64,000 nt of DNA from RHLJ01 sp040222455 (lineage in GTDB: Bacteria; Bacteroidota; Rhodothermia; Balneolales; Balneolaceae): the NCBI GenBank assembly GCA_040222455.1, contig JAVKDD010000015.1:62001-126000 (forward strand), read 5' to 3'. Below are positions 34,670-43,229 of this stretch, in pieces; position 1 is the first letter of the stretch, and each line of letters opens with the position of its first letter. The translations under genes and the position numbers were made by a program. The notes beneath the pieces are model-generated. The model did not search any database. It was not told the origin of the DNA and saw only the letters and a program-made list of their open reading frames with translations.

Positions 34670-36121
34670 ATGTCGAATTTAGACAACCTTGACAAAATTG
34701 TTTCTCTAACCAAAGCCCGTGGCTTCATTTTTCAGTCTTCAGAAATTTATGGTGGATTAAGCGCCGTGTATGATTACGGTCCTTTGGGGGTTGAATTGAA
34801 AAGAAATATCAGAAATGCCTGGTGGAAAGAAATGACTCAACGTCATGATAATATTGTTGGGGTTGATGCTGCTATTTTTATGCACCCAAAAGTGTGGGAA
34901 GCAAGTGGTCATGTTGGTGGATTTAATGACCCAATGATTGACGATAAGCAATCAAAGAAGCGCTACAGGGCGGATATGCTAATTGAGCAATATATTTTGA
35001 AGCTCGAAAAAGATGGGAAAACAGACAAAGCTGCTGAAATTCAGGAAGCACTTGATACTACAGGAACGCGCAAAAGCCTGACTGAAGATTTGTATGATAT
35101 AATCATTGAAAATGAAATTAAAGCGCCCGATTCCGGAGCATTTGATTGGACGGAAGTTCGCCAATTTAATTTGATGTTTAAGACTGCTTTTGGTGCTACA
35201 GCTTCCGAAGACGACGCTGTGTATTTACGCCCAGAAACAGCTCAAGGTATTTTTGTAAACTATAAAAATGTGTTAGATACTTCTCGGGTGTCTATTCCTT
35301 TTGGAATTGCCCAAACTGGAAAGGCATTTAGAAATGAAGTCGTTGCACGGCAGTTTGTCTTCCGTATGCGTGAATTTGAGCAAATGGAAATGCAATATTT
35401 TGTAGAACCAGGAACGGATGAAGCTGCTTATAATTCCTGGATGGAAAAGCGAATTGCTTGGCATAAGAAAATTGGGATTAGAGAAGAAAACCTCCGTTTT
35501 GCCGCTCATCCAGCTGATAAACTTGCTCATTATGCCCGTGCTGCCGCTGACGTACAGTATAAATACCCTATTGGTTGGCAAGAAGTTGAAGGAATTCATA
35601 ATCGCTCAGATTTTGATTTAACTCAACACCAGGAGTTTTCAGGAAAAAAACTTGACTACTTCGACCAAAAGAATAACAAGCGTTATACTCCTTTTGTAAT
35701 AGAGACTTCTATTGGACTAGATCGTTGTACATTGATGGTACTTTGTGATGCTTATCGTGAAGAAGAAGTAGATGGTGATAAACGAGTAGTACTGAAAATG
35801 CACCCAGAATTAGCTCCTATTCAAGTTGGTGTTTTCCCACTTATCAAAAAACCTGAACTTCAAGAAATCGCGCATAAGATTACAAACGATCTTAGAGAAG
35901 ATCATTCTGTTCAGTATGACGAAGCTGGTTCAATTGGAAAAAGATATCGACGATTGGATGAAGCCGGAACTCCTTTCTGTATTACTGTGGATTTTGATAC
36001 CATCGAAAAAGATAACCAAGTTACAATCCGCTATCGTGATGATATGAGTCAAGTTCGAATTCCTATTGAAAAAATAGCGGATGCTGTGAAGGATGGGATT
36101 AAAGACTGGAAGGCTGAATAA
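34670..36121 (+). CDS. glyQS: Glycyl-tRNA synthetase (homodimeric alpha2 type)
   Basis: The 483-aa class II synthetase charges tRNA-Gly. Motifs include GFIFQSSEIYGGLSAVYDYGPLG near the N-terminus, YLRPETAQGIFVNY and FGIAQTGKAFRNEV (motif 2), MREFEQMEMQYFV, GLDRCTLMVL (motif 3) and the C-terminal anticodon-binding domain (QVGVFPLIKKPELQEIA). It is the dimeric form, as usual for Bacteroidota. The ATG at 34670 is well placed. A hairpin 1 nt after the stop may terminate it. Confidence 0.96.
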   Translation: MSNLDNLDKIVSLTKARGFIFQSSEIYGGLSAVYDYGPLGVELKRNIRNAWWKEMTQRHDNIVGVDAAIFMHPKVWEASGHVGGFNDPMIDDKQSKKRYRADMLIEQYILKLEKDGKTDKAAEIQEALDTTGTRKSLTEDLYDIIIENEIKAPDSGAFDWTEVRQFNLMFKTAFGATASEDDAVYLRPETAQGIFVNYKNVLDTSRVSIPFGIAQTGKAFRNEVVARQFVFRMREFEQMEMQYFVEPGTDEAAYNSWMEKRIAWHKKIGIREENLRFAAHPADKLAHYARAAADVQYKYPIGWQEVEGIHNRSDFDLTQHQEFSGKKLDYFDQKNNKRYTPFVIETSIGLDRCTLMVLCDAYREEEVDGDKRVVLKMHPELAPIQVGVFPLIKKPELQEIAHKITNDLREDHSVQYDEAGSIGKRYRRLDEAGTPFCITVDFDTIEKDNQVTIRYRDDMSQVRIPIEKIADAVKDGIKDWKAE

Positions 36122-36147
36122 AAACGACTAACAATGGCTAGTCGTTT
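36122..36147 (+). terminator. Probable terminator after glyQS
   Basis: A 9-bp stem (AAACGACTA / TAGTCGTTT) with an 8-nt loop directly follows the glyQS stop. The T-rich tail is interrupted, so it is moderate. Confidence 0.5.
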
Positions 36148-36165
36148 AGCTGTCTTTTCCTTGTT

Positions 36166-36272
36166 GTCATGCTGAATTTATTTCAGCATCTGAGGGGAGT
36201 TATTTGTTGTTCTGGAAAAGAATTAGTTCGAGGCCTATCCCTTTGTTGATCCTGAATCGAGTTCAGGATGAC
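36166..36272. repeat. Two REP-like palindromes in the glyQS-CotH gap
   Basis: GTCATGCTGAA...TTCAGCATC (36166-36190) and GATCCTGAATCGAGTTCAGG...(36248-36272) are two members of the GATCCTGAA/TTCAGGAT family, in opposite orientation. The rest of this convergent gap (36122-36412) holds two terminators and no gene. Confidence 0.75.
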
Positions 36273-36360
36273 AAAAATAAGATGCAGAAAAGTAGGGTAG
36301 TTTTTTTTTGGCAATCCATGTTCCTAACATAGCTAAGATTCCGCACATGCGAAAATCGAC

Positions 36361-36396
36361 TATAAATAAAAGACCGTTGACCCGTCAACCGTCTTT
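36361..36396 (-). terminator. Terminator after the CotH-LTD gene
   Basis: On the minus strand AAAGACGGTTGAC and GTCAACGGTCTTT form a 13-bp stem with one mismatch and a 2-nt apex, then TATTTATA. It lies 17 nt past the stop. Confidence 0.75.
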
Positions 36397-36412
36397 AGTG
36401 CCTCGTCACAAA

Positions 36413-39382
36413 CTACTTCATCAACAACATCTTTTGAGTAGCAATGTTGGTCCCATCAGTTAAGCGATAGAAGTATACTCCACTTGTGAGTCCAGTTGCT
36501 TCAAAGGTAATAGAGTGTGCTCCAGCATTAAGGTTTCCATTTACTAAAGTTTGAACTTTCTGTCCCAAAACATTGAAAACAGATAACTCAATTTTTCCTG
36601 CATTGGGAATATTGAAATTTATATTTGTGCTCGGATTAAATGGGTTTGGGTAATTTTGACTTAATACGAAACCAGAAGGACTAGTATCTTCATCTTCAAT
36701 TGAATTCACAATTCTTTGATTTACGCCACCTGGTGTTCCTCCGCGTGAAAATGAAGAAGCCCAATTTTCTCCCAGCGTATTATCTGATTCTGAGTTTTTT
36801 AGTTCTAATGTAAAACCTTCACCATCAGGTTCTGTTGGCCATGGACTTTCATCATCATATTTCACAAAGTCTACTAGCCCTCCATCAGCGTTATAAATTT
36901 TAACTTCATCACTATTTCCGCTAAGCCCAAAATCAAATTCTCCTACGACTTCAGTCACCTGATTGTATCTATTTGAAAATGCAGATGCGTTATTAACTAC
37001 AACTAAATAACTCTCCGACTCAATACTGGTACCACTTGGAAATTCAAACACATTATCTAAATTATCATCTCTAAATGTCCACCCTGTTAGGTTTATTGTT
37101 GATTCCCCGGGATTATAAAGTTCAATCCAATCCCCCGAATCTGATGTCTCTAATGAATTATAATTAATCTCATTTATTACAAGAATGTCGTCTACCACTT
37201 GGAATACAGCCTCGATTACTAGTGCTGTATCGGTAAGCTCTATGGTGTGTACCCTGCTTCTACTTTCTAGTTCTCCATTAACATACCAGCCCTCAATTTT
37301 GTATCCCGGTTCAGGTCGAGATCTTAATGTCAGCGTTGTCCCTTCAAAGTAAACTCCTTCCCAATCTTCGGATTGAGAACCTACAATTTCAGTATTGAGC
37401 TGAGCAAATCCATTTGCTGTCGGTTTTAATGTAACTAACATTGTATCAACCCCAAGTGTATCTAATATTTCATCATATAAATGTTTAGGATAATCAACTA
37501 CATAGTCTTCTGTTACATCACGAACCCATTCCATGTTATAGGTACTCACTCCACTTATCGACAACCAGCCGTCTGTCCACCGAGCAATATCTCGATCCAT
37601 TTCGGGATTTATCTCTGTATCTATCGAATCAATCAGGGCCAACATATTATCTGAACGAAATGATGTATTAAGCATGTCTGCCAGCCGTACTAAAAAGTAT
37701 TCTTTATAGGTAGGATTCTCCATCATTTTTCCAAGAATCCAAAAATCGTAGGTGCCAATATCTAGATATTCTGAAAACTTATTTAAATATTCACATGGTC
37801 CTTTTCCAAGATTTTGCCACCAATCGAAATCATGAGAAATATAATGCCATTTACCATCTTCGTTTCTTGGTCTCCAGTATCTAAGATTGTTTGGATCTCC
37901 ATGAGAAGTATATACTTGGTAAATCCAATGATCCGTAAAGCTTTCTAAATTGATATTGGCTTCAATAAAATCATAGAATTCCTGTGTTGAAGCATCTAAG
38001 TCGTCAATTTCATCAACCATATCATAATATGCTTCAAAATCACCATCTTTTGCTTCGTCGTAATCGCTAATTAAATCAATTTCTTCATAACCATAACGCG
38101 ATTCTATGAAATCATCATTTTTCCTCTCTTGAATTGTATATATACCCCAATAATGTCCATTCAAATATAAAATCGCTGGTTTATTGGCCTGCATATCATT
38201 TCTATGATTCCATTTTTGATTGACTGCATACATCAGTTCATTCAATAATCTAGAGCGTTCTTCAGCACCTGCTCTTAAACCAAAGCCATCATATTCTTGA
38301 TACTCATTTTCTTCAAATAATTTGTAGTTGAGCCTATTTATTCCGAATTCTTCATTATTGTTAAGTATGAATGATTTTTTATTGAATGCTTTACTAAAAT
38401 TCCCACCTATTTCAGCCTCTGCCTGCATTTCAAACTCTATACTTCCATTTACATCAACATACTCGATATTTACTGGATACTTATATTCTTCCCAGAAATT
38501 TGCGCCAAAAAATGGCCATTCATCTTCATATTCGTCGGGATTGCCAAGCACATACATTCCGAACTCCTCATCCCAAAGGCTATCTGGTTCCATCACAAAC
38601 GAGACTACAGGTAAGGTGTGTATTTCTTCAAATAAGTAGGTATTTGTTGAAACTGAACTTGATGCAAACTCTTCACCTAAAGCTATTGCCCGAACTACGG
38701 TTGAAGTATCTAAAGAAACTGGATTCTCATAAAGAATTGAGTTCTCTGTTGGAACAGAAGAATCTATTGTATATCTAATCTCAGTATTTTCAGATGCTGA
38801 AGAAATTCCAATCACTTGTGTGCCCGAATAAAATCCCGTTTCCAAAGAAAATACCGGTGCTTCCGCTGGTATTTTTGCTGCATCTCCAGTATTTGAAGCC
38901 CCGGGACTTGGTGTTTGAAATGAAAATGTATTGCCTCCATCTATTGTAGCGGCCCACGAAATATCTGTTTCTTGTTCTGGGAATTCAACTCTTTGAATTT
39001 CGGTAACTCCATCACTTTCTGTTAAAATTACAAACTCGCCTGAAGCACTTAGTTTTGGAACTACATGAAGTGCACCATCATCGGCATTATCGTCAAACCA
39101 AATTAACAAAAACTGACCGGGAGCTATCGTTGTTGATGCACTTTGGTTGGTAGGAATTTGCCACTTAGTGAGGTTATCGGGATCGTCAGAAACATAAATA
39201 CCACCAAAATTCACCGATAAATTGCCCGTATTCAAAATCTCAATCCAGTCATCAAAATCTCCTTGCTCATCTGCAATGGTAGAAGAGTTTGATGCCATAA
39301 TTTCGTTTACTCTAAGTTGTGCAAATGCTGATGAACTTAGGAGAAATAAAACGATTAGAAAGAAACTGTATCTGATAATCAT
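36413..39382 (-). CDS. Secreted CotH-kinase-like protein with lamin-tail domains and T9SS signal
   Basis: The 989-aa product has a signal peptide (ends SAFAQ), lamin-tail domain 1 (about 22-165, VNEIMASNSSTIADEQGDFD), a chitobiase-C-like Fn3-associated module (about 175-250), a CotH domain (about 253-640) with GGNFSKAFNKKSF, NGHYWGIYTIQERKNDDFI and YISHDFDWWQNLG, an InlB-B-type repeat (about 650-735, EGWYVNGELES), lamin-tail domain 2 (about 738-880), and a T9SS tail (QNYPNPFNPSTNINFNI to KMLLMK). CotH is a protein kinase in Bacillus spores; here activity and target are unknown. Probably cell-surface. Confidence 0.93.
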   Translation of the reverse strand: MIIRYSFFLIVLFLLSSSAFAQLRVNEIMASNSSTIADEQGDFDDWIEILNTGNLSVNFGGIYVSDDPDNLTKWQIPTNQSASTTIAPGQFLLIWFDDNADDGALHVVPKLSASGEFVILTESDGVTEIQRVEFPEQETDISWAATIDGGNTFSFQTPSPGASNTGDAAKIPAEAPVFSLETGFYSGTQVIGISSASENTEIRYTIDSSVPTENSILYENPVSLDTSTVVRAIALGEEFASSSVSTNTYLFEEIHTLPVVSFVMEPDSLWDEEFGMYVLGNPDEYEDEWPFFGANFWEEYKYPVNIEYVDVNGSIEFEMQAEAEIGGNFSKAFNKKSFILNNNEEFGINRLNYKLFEENEYQEYDGFGLRAGAEERSRLLNELMYAVNQKWNHRNDMQANKPAILYLNGHYWGIYTIQERKNDDFIESRYGYEEIDLISDYDEAKDGDFEAYYDMVDEIDDLDASTQEFYDFIEANINLESFTDHWIYQVYTSHGDPNNLRYWRPRNEDGKWHYISHDFDWWQNLGKGPCEYLNKFSEYLDIGTYDFWILGKMMENPTYKEYFLVRLADMLNTSFRSDNMLALIDSIDTEINPEMDRDIARWTDGWLSISGVSTYNMEWVRDVTEDYVVDYPKHLYDEILDTLGVDTMLVTLKPTANGFAQLNTEIVGSQSEDWEGVYFEGTTLTLRSRPEPGYKIEGWYVNGELESRSRVHTIELTDTALVIEAVFQVVDDILVINEINYNSLETSDSGDWIELYNPGESTINLTGWTFRDDNLDNVFEFPSGTSIESESYLVVVNNASAFSNRYNQVTEVVGEFDFGLSGNSDEVKIYNADGGLVDFVKYDDESPWPTEPDGEGFTLELKNSESDNTLGENWASSFSRGGTPGGVNQRIVNSIEDEDTSPSGFVLSQNYPNPFNPSTNINFNIPNAGKIELSVFNVLGQKVQTLVNGNLNAGAHSITFEATGLTSGVYFYRLTDGTNIATQKMLLMK

Positions 39383-39483
39383 GAAGTAGTTTTATATAAG
39401 TTAAGTCGAATCAAAATATAAGCTAAAAAAGAAAAATATCTTATTGGATACCTATAAATTACATCAACTTATTGATTAACCAA

Positions 39484-40539
39484 TTATTGGTAATTAAGTA
39501 TCCACGAACTGATGCTCGATAAGAAACCGACAACAAATTCTTTAGATAGAGTAGCGTACTCCATCGGCAAACCAGTTTGTGCTTTTTGAAATAGATGGTT
39601 GGCATCTTCAAAAGTGATACTCACACAATTTTCTTTGGATGAACAAATCTCATCAAGTCTTCTACCATTTTGTTTAACTGTTACTTGGGTATCTTTGCCA
39701 CCAAAAATTCCTAAAATTGGAATATTTAAGCTTTCGATATCATTACCTGAATCATAAAATAGCAGTGACCGCATTTGTAGAGTTTTAATAGGATCTATTG
39801 ACCTTGTGAATTGAGCTTCTGCAAATGCATTACGATCTGTTATATATGCTTGTTGAGCTTCGGGTAATTTCGCTAGTTCTGCGTTTATGAGTTCTTTAAA
39901 GTTCTCTCTTACTTCATCCCATCCTTCATCAGTACGAACAGCAGCATACACTTTCTCCTGAAATGCTAAGGTTGGTTCTAAATCTTCATCTGTTTTTCCT
40001 ATCGCTTTTTGCATCACCACTATTTGTTCTGAAATTACATCTTTAAGAGAAACGATAGGTGATGCCATTAAAATCAGATGTGTAACATCTTTGTTTTGCG
40101 TTGCAGCTTTTGCCCCAACCATTCCACCTTGACTATGCCCCAACAATATGAATTCTGAATATGAATGTTCTGAGGATTCTTTAAAATGACTAATTATAGC
40201 ACCAACATCTGAAGCCATAATTTGAAGTGTAGCATCATTAAAAACACCCGTAGACTTTCCTACTCCACGATCATCAAACCGATAACTTGATATTCCATTT
40301 TCAACTAAATGCTCTGCAATTACTTTAAACGGTTTAAAGCCCACGATGCTTTCGTCCCTATCTTGTGGTCCGCTCCCAGATATTAAAATTACTAACGTGC
40401 CATCAGTTTCTGAATCAGGAAAAAACAGAGTACCACCGATTTCTACCTCTCCGTTTCTAATGATGATCTCTTTTTCTTGAGCAAATAGTGAAATACTTGC
40501 TTGAAAAAAGACACAAAATACTATTGCAAAATTAACCAT
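39484..40539 (-). CDS. Exported alpha/beta hydrolase
   Basis: The 351-aa product has a signal peptide (ends SLFAQ) and an alpha/beta hydrolase fold: ISGSGPQDRDES oxyanion region, FDDRGVGKSTG, nucleophile Ser136 in LLGHSQGGM, acid Asp in IFGGKDTQV and His in DANHLFQ. Length and the inserted lid (about 165-245) fit the periplasmic esterase/peptidase-like group common in Bacteroidota. Substrate unknown. It stands alone between the CotH gene and DUF2721. Confidence 0.88.
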   Translation of the reverse strand: MVNFAIVFCVFFQASISLFAQEKEIIIRNGEVEIGGTLFFPDSETDGTLVILISGSGPQDRDESIVGFKPFKVIAEHLVENGISSYRFDDRGVGKSTGVFNDATLQIMASDVGAIISHFKESSEHSYSEFILLGHSQGGMVGAKAATQNKDVTHLILMASPIVSLKDVISEQIVVMQKAIGKTDEDLEPTLAFQEKVYAAVRTDEGWDEVRENFKELINAELAKLPEAQQAYITDRNAFAEAQFTRSIDPIKTLQMRSLLFYDSGNDIESLNIPILGIFGGKDTQVTVKQNGRRLDEICSSKENCVSITFEDANHLFQKAQTGLPMEYATLSKEFVVGFLSSISSWILNYQ

Positions 40540-40640
40540 GGTTTTTTTCTTCTTTTTCTAGTTTTTTGATAAATGATCTATAAATAAATAAAAAACTATC
40601 TAAATATTGTGATCTCTTTTTGTAACACAAAGATTAGTAA

Positions 40641-41027
40641 TCATTCCAAATCGCTTAGTTGAATATTAAGTGCTTTCACACTGATTTGAATTTCAATCAT
40701 AGAAAGTCCGAGCGAAACAAGTAGTAATACTAAACTTGCCCCGAACAAGATTTTTCCTAAAACATACCATCCTGCGAAAAGTGCCACCATACAAAATACC
40801 GATAGAAACAAAGACCCAATCCCTAGAAGCTGCATGTTTTTAATAAGACCAACCCGTTTATGAAGGTTTTCAATTTGATCTTTGGTACTCTTGTCTCCGG
40901 TTTTATTATAATGAGAATGAAGTGTTCGTATTAAATTTGCGAACGATAAAAATCTGTTTGTATAGGCGAGCAACAATAAAGAAATTGCTGAGAAAAGTAG
41001 CCCCGGGGTAGTTAGTGTAAGTTCCAT
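40641..41027 (-). CDS. DUF2721 family membrane protein
   Basis: The 128-aa product has three predicted membrane helices (about 8-27, 68-88, 92-112) with the DUF2721 core TNRFLSFANLIRTLH followed by a charged loop and QIENLHKRVGLIKNMQ. The role of the family is unknown. It is 24 nt after the glycosyltransferase gene on the same strand and probably in its operon. Confidence 0.85.
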   Translation of the reverse strand: MELTLTTPGLLFSAISLLLLAYTNRFLSFANLIRTLHSHYNKTGDKSTKDQIENLHKRVGLIKNMQLLGIGSLFLSVFCMVALFAGWYVLGKILFGASLVLLLVSLGLSMIEIQISVKALNIQLSDLE

Positions 41028-41051
41028 GAATAAAGATACTGATTCGAAAAT

Positions 41052-42587
41052 TTAATTCCTGTAAAGCTTCCAGATACTCCCAACTTCCTGTTTGGCTTCA
41101 AATTGTTCTCTCAATAGTGCATGTATACTTCCCTCTTTTCTTATATATGGGGTATAAATGAAAACAGGAACAAAGGTAATCCCCTTCCATTCGAAAGGTT
41201 GAAGTGTCTGAATTTGTGGCCAAATGCGTTGAGTAAAGTCGAAAGGTGCATTATAAGAAGTAATATATTCGATATTATAATCCTGAATTTGTGAAAAAAT
41301 CCATGCTTCTTGTTCTTGAGATCCTCTAACAGACGGTGGAAGTAGCTTATCTGATGATTTATATAAGTTCGGATTTCTTTCACTTTCTACTATAGCTACT
41401 GCCATATCACTCCAAATTATTTGGTCTTCCATCACATTTTCCTGAATCCACCTTCCTACTTCTTTTCTTGGTTGAAGTGAGTATTGTCTGTAGTAAGGTA
41501 TAATTAGTTGAATTAGACTTATTCCAACTAGTAGAAAAATAATTCTTCGAGTTACAAATGGTCTAAAATATCCGCTATTAAATAATGAGAAAAACCAGAT
41601 TATAGCCATAGGTAAAGTAAGAACGAAAAGCCTTGGGTCTGGATAGGCGATAATCTTAAATTGAGCGATAAAAATAAAAACCCAATGTGAAAGCGTGATA
41701 TAACCCATAAGATTTAACCACTTTTTATTTTCGAATAATTTTGTAGAATCTGTCTTTTTGAACCAAATGAAGAAAAATATAAGTGGAAAAATTTGTATCA
41801 GCGAACTTACGGGAGTGAGTAAATACTCTACTAAATAACTACCTTCGTTTGCATAAAAAGCAGTACTTGAAGTAGTACTTTGAAATCTATTTAAAAGCCA
41901 ACTTAGAAAATTACCCGTATTTAAAAACGACCAATAAGACCATATTCCTAGTCCCAAAATTAACCCCGAAATCGAGTAAATAACGCCTTTATAGTTTTTC
42001 ATATAAAGGATTGGTACAAGAGAAATTCCGATTAGAAAAGTAATCTCTTCTCGTGTTAATGCTCCAAGAGCTGCGCAAAAAAGAATAAACCAATAATTAT
42101 TCTTAGTTAAACCAAAAAACCAACCAAGTAATAACAATGCCCCAGCCATTTCTGCTACATTTACATAGCTAAATACAATCATATATGGGATAAAAGCGGC
42201 AACTAAGCCAATATAAATACCAATCTTTTTATTGATTAATGTAGCGCCAAGCCATGCTGTTATTGAGGCGGTAAAAGCTCCAATAATGCTATTAAAAACG
42301 TGTATCACAGCTAATGAATATGTGCCTGTGATAAGCATAATAAAGCTACCTAAATATCGATAAAGTGGCAGCCAAGCTAACTCACGATCTTTGAAATCGG
42401 TATAAATAAACCCATTTTCTAAGGTAAGCTTGCTAATAATCAAATTGTGTTGCGCGTCGCCCCAATAATCGACAAAACCTAGCGCTAAAATAAAAAAGCG
42501 TAGCGCTAGAGCAAGTACAAATATTGATAGATAGGGAAACTTCTGAACCTGATTTGATAAGCGTTCAGAAATGGAAGTTGTGCTCAA
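41052..42587 (-). CDS. GT-C fold membrane glycosyltransferase (ArnT/PMT-like, GT39)
   Basis: The 511-aa product has about 11 membrane helices and a C-terminal soluble part. The first periplasmic loop carries the acidic GFVDYWGDAQHN (GT-C catalytic Asp region), followed by the LAWLPLYRYL loop. Such enzymes transfer sugars from polyprenyl phosphate to lipids, proteins or glycans outside the membrane; donor and acceptor are unknown. The start is TTG at 42587, with an in-frame stop two codons upstream and no ATG before residue 58. The TTG directly abuts four heptamer repeats. Confidence 0.85.
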   Translation of the reverse strand: MSTTSISERLSNQVQKFPYLSIFVLALALRFFILALGFVDYWGDAQHNLIISKLTLENGFIYTDFKDRELAWLPLYRYLGSFIMLITGTYSLAVIHVFNSIIGAFTASITAWLGATLINKKIGIYIGLVAAFIPYMIVFSYVNVAEMAGALLLLGWFFGLTKNNYWFILFCAALGALTREEITFLIGISLVPILYMKNYKGVIYSISGLILGLGIWSYWSFLNTGNFLSWLLNRFQSTTSSTAFYANEGSYLVEYLLTPVSSLIQIFPLIFFFIWFKKTDSTKLFENKKWLNLMGYITLSHWVFIFIAQFKIIAYPDPRLFVLTLPMAIIWFFSLFNSGYFRPFVTRRIIFLLVGISLIQLIIPYYRQYSLQPRKEVGRWIQENVMEDQIIWSDMAVAIVESERNPNLYKSSDKLLPPSVRGSQEQEAWIFSQIQDYNIEYITSYNAPFDFTQRIWPQIQTLQPFEWKGITFVPVFIYTPYIRKEGSIHALLREQFEAKQEVGSIWKLYRN

Positions 42588-42614
42588 TCGTTAATCGTTA
42601 ATCGTTAATCGTTA
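42587..42614. repeat. Four tandem ATCGTTA heptamers at the GT-C start codon
   Basis: ATCGTTA (TTAACGA-type on the coding strand) occurs four times without error, ending at the first base of the TTG start codon of the glycosyltransferase. Copy-number change would alter the spacing of leader signals, not the reading frame. Confidence 0.9.
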
Positions 42615-42669
42615 ACTCAAATTACGTTGATTGATTTCAATTCCCTAAAAAGAAGAATCTCTGCTGATT

Positions 42670-43200
42670 TTATTCAGCTACACCGATAACACCACAAGCT
42701 ATTCTTGAGCCAGCTGCTCCGGAAGGTTGAGAGGTTAGATCATCTTCTCCAGCATGAACAATGACTCCTCTTCCTATAATCTGATCGATTCGAATTGAAG
42801 AATCAATATAATTCTTAGTGGCATTACCTGATTCGTTTGCTATGATATTCCCCATGTCTCCCATGTGTCTATCCATTGCTTCGGGACTACTATGCTTATT
42901 TTCAGTTGGATTAAAATGACCCCCCGCTGAAGTGCCATCTGAGGCTGTACAATTACCAAATTGATGGATATGAAATCCTTTATTTCCTTCTTCCAATCCA
43001 TTAATCTCTGCATTTACTGAAACACCTTCAGAAACAGATTCAAAATGTACGGTTCCAGTTACACCACTATCTCCAATTGGATGAATAACGGCTACTGCTT
43101 TTGTATAATCAGGTGCTAATATTTCTATATTTTCTACTTCTTCTTGAGTACATCCAACAAATATAAATAGAGTGAGGAATGCTAATTGTATTAATTTCAT
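42670..43200 (-). CDS. sodC: Cu-Zn superoxide dismutase, lipoprotein
   Basis: SodC dismutes superoxide in the periplasm. The 176-aa product has a lipobox (FVGC, Cys17). All metal ligands are visible: Cu/Zn His77, His79 (GFHIHQFG), bridging His95 (GGHFNP), His103, His112, Asp115 (RHMGDMGN) and His149 (VIVHAGEDD). The disulfide pair is Cys84 and Cys169. Length is normal for a bacterial enzyme. It lies 29 nt after the plsC-type gene on the same strand. Confidence 0.96.
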   Translation of the reverse strand: MKLIQLAFLTLFIFVGCTQEEVENIEILAPDYTKAVAVIHPIGDSGVTGTVHFESVSEGVSVNAEINGLEEGNKGFHIHQFGNCTASDGTSAGGHFNPTENKHSSPEAMDRHMGDMGNIIANESGNATKNYIDSSIRIDQIIGRGVIVHAGEDDLTSQPSGAAGSRIACGVIGVAE

Positions 43201-43229
43201 AAGTCTTTTAGGCTTTGCGGTTCAAGTTA

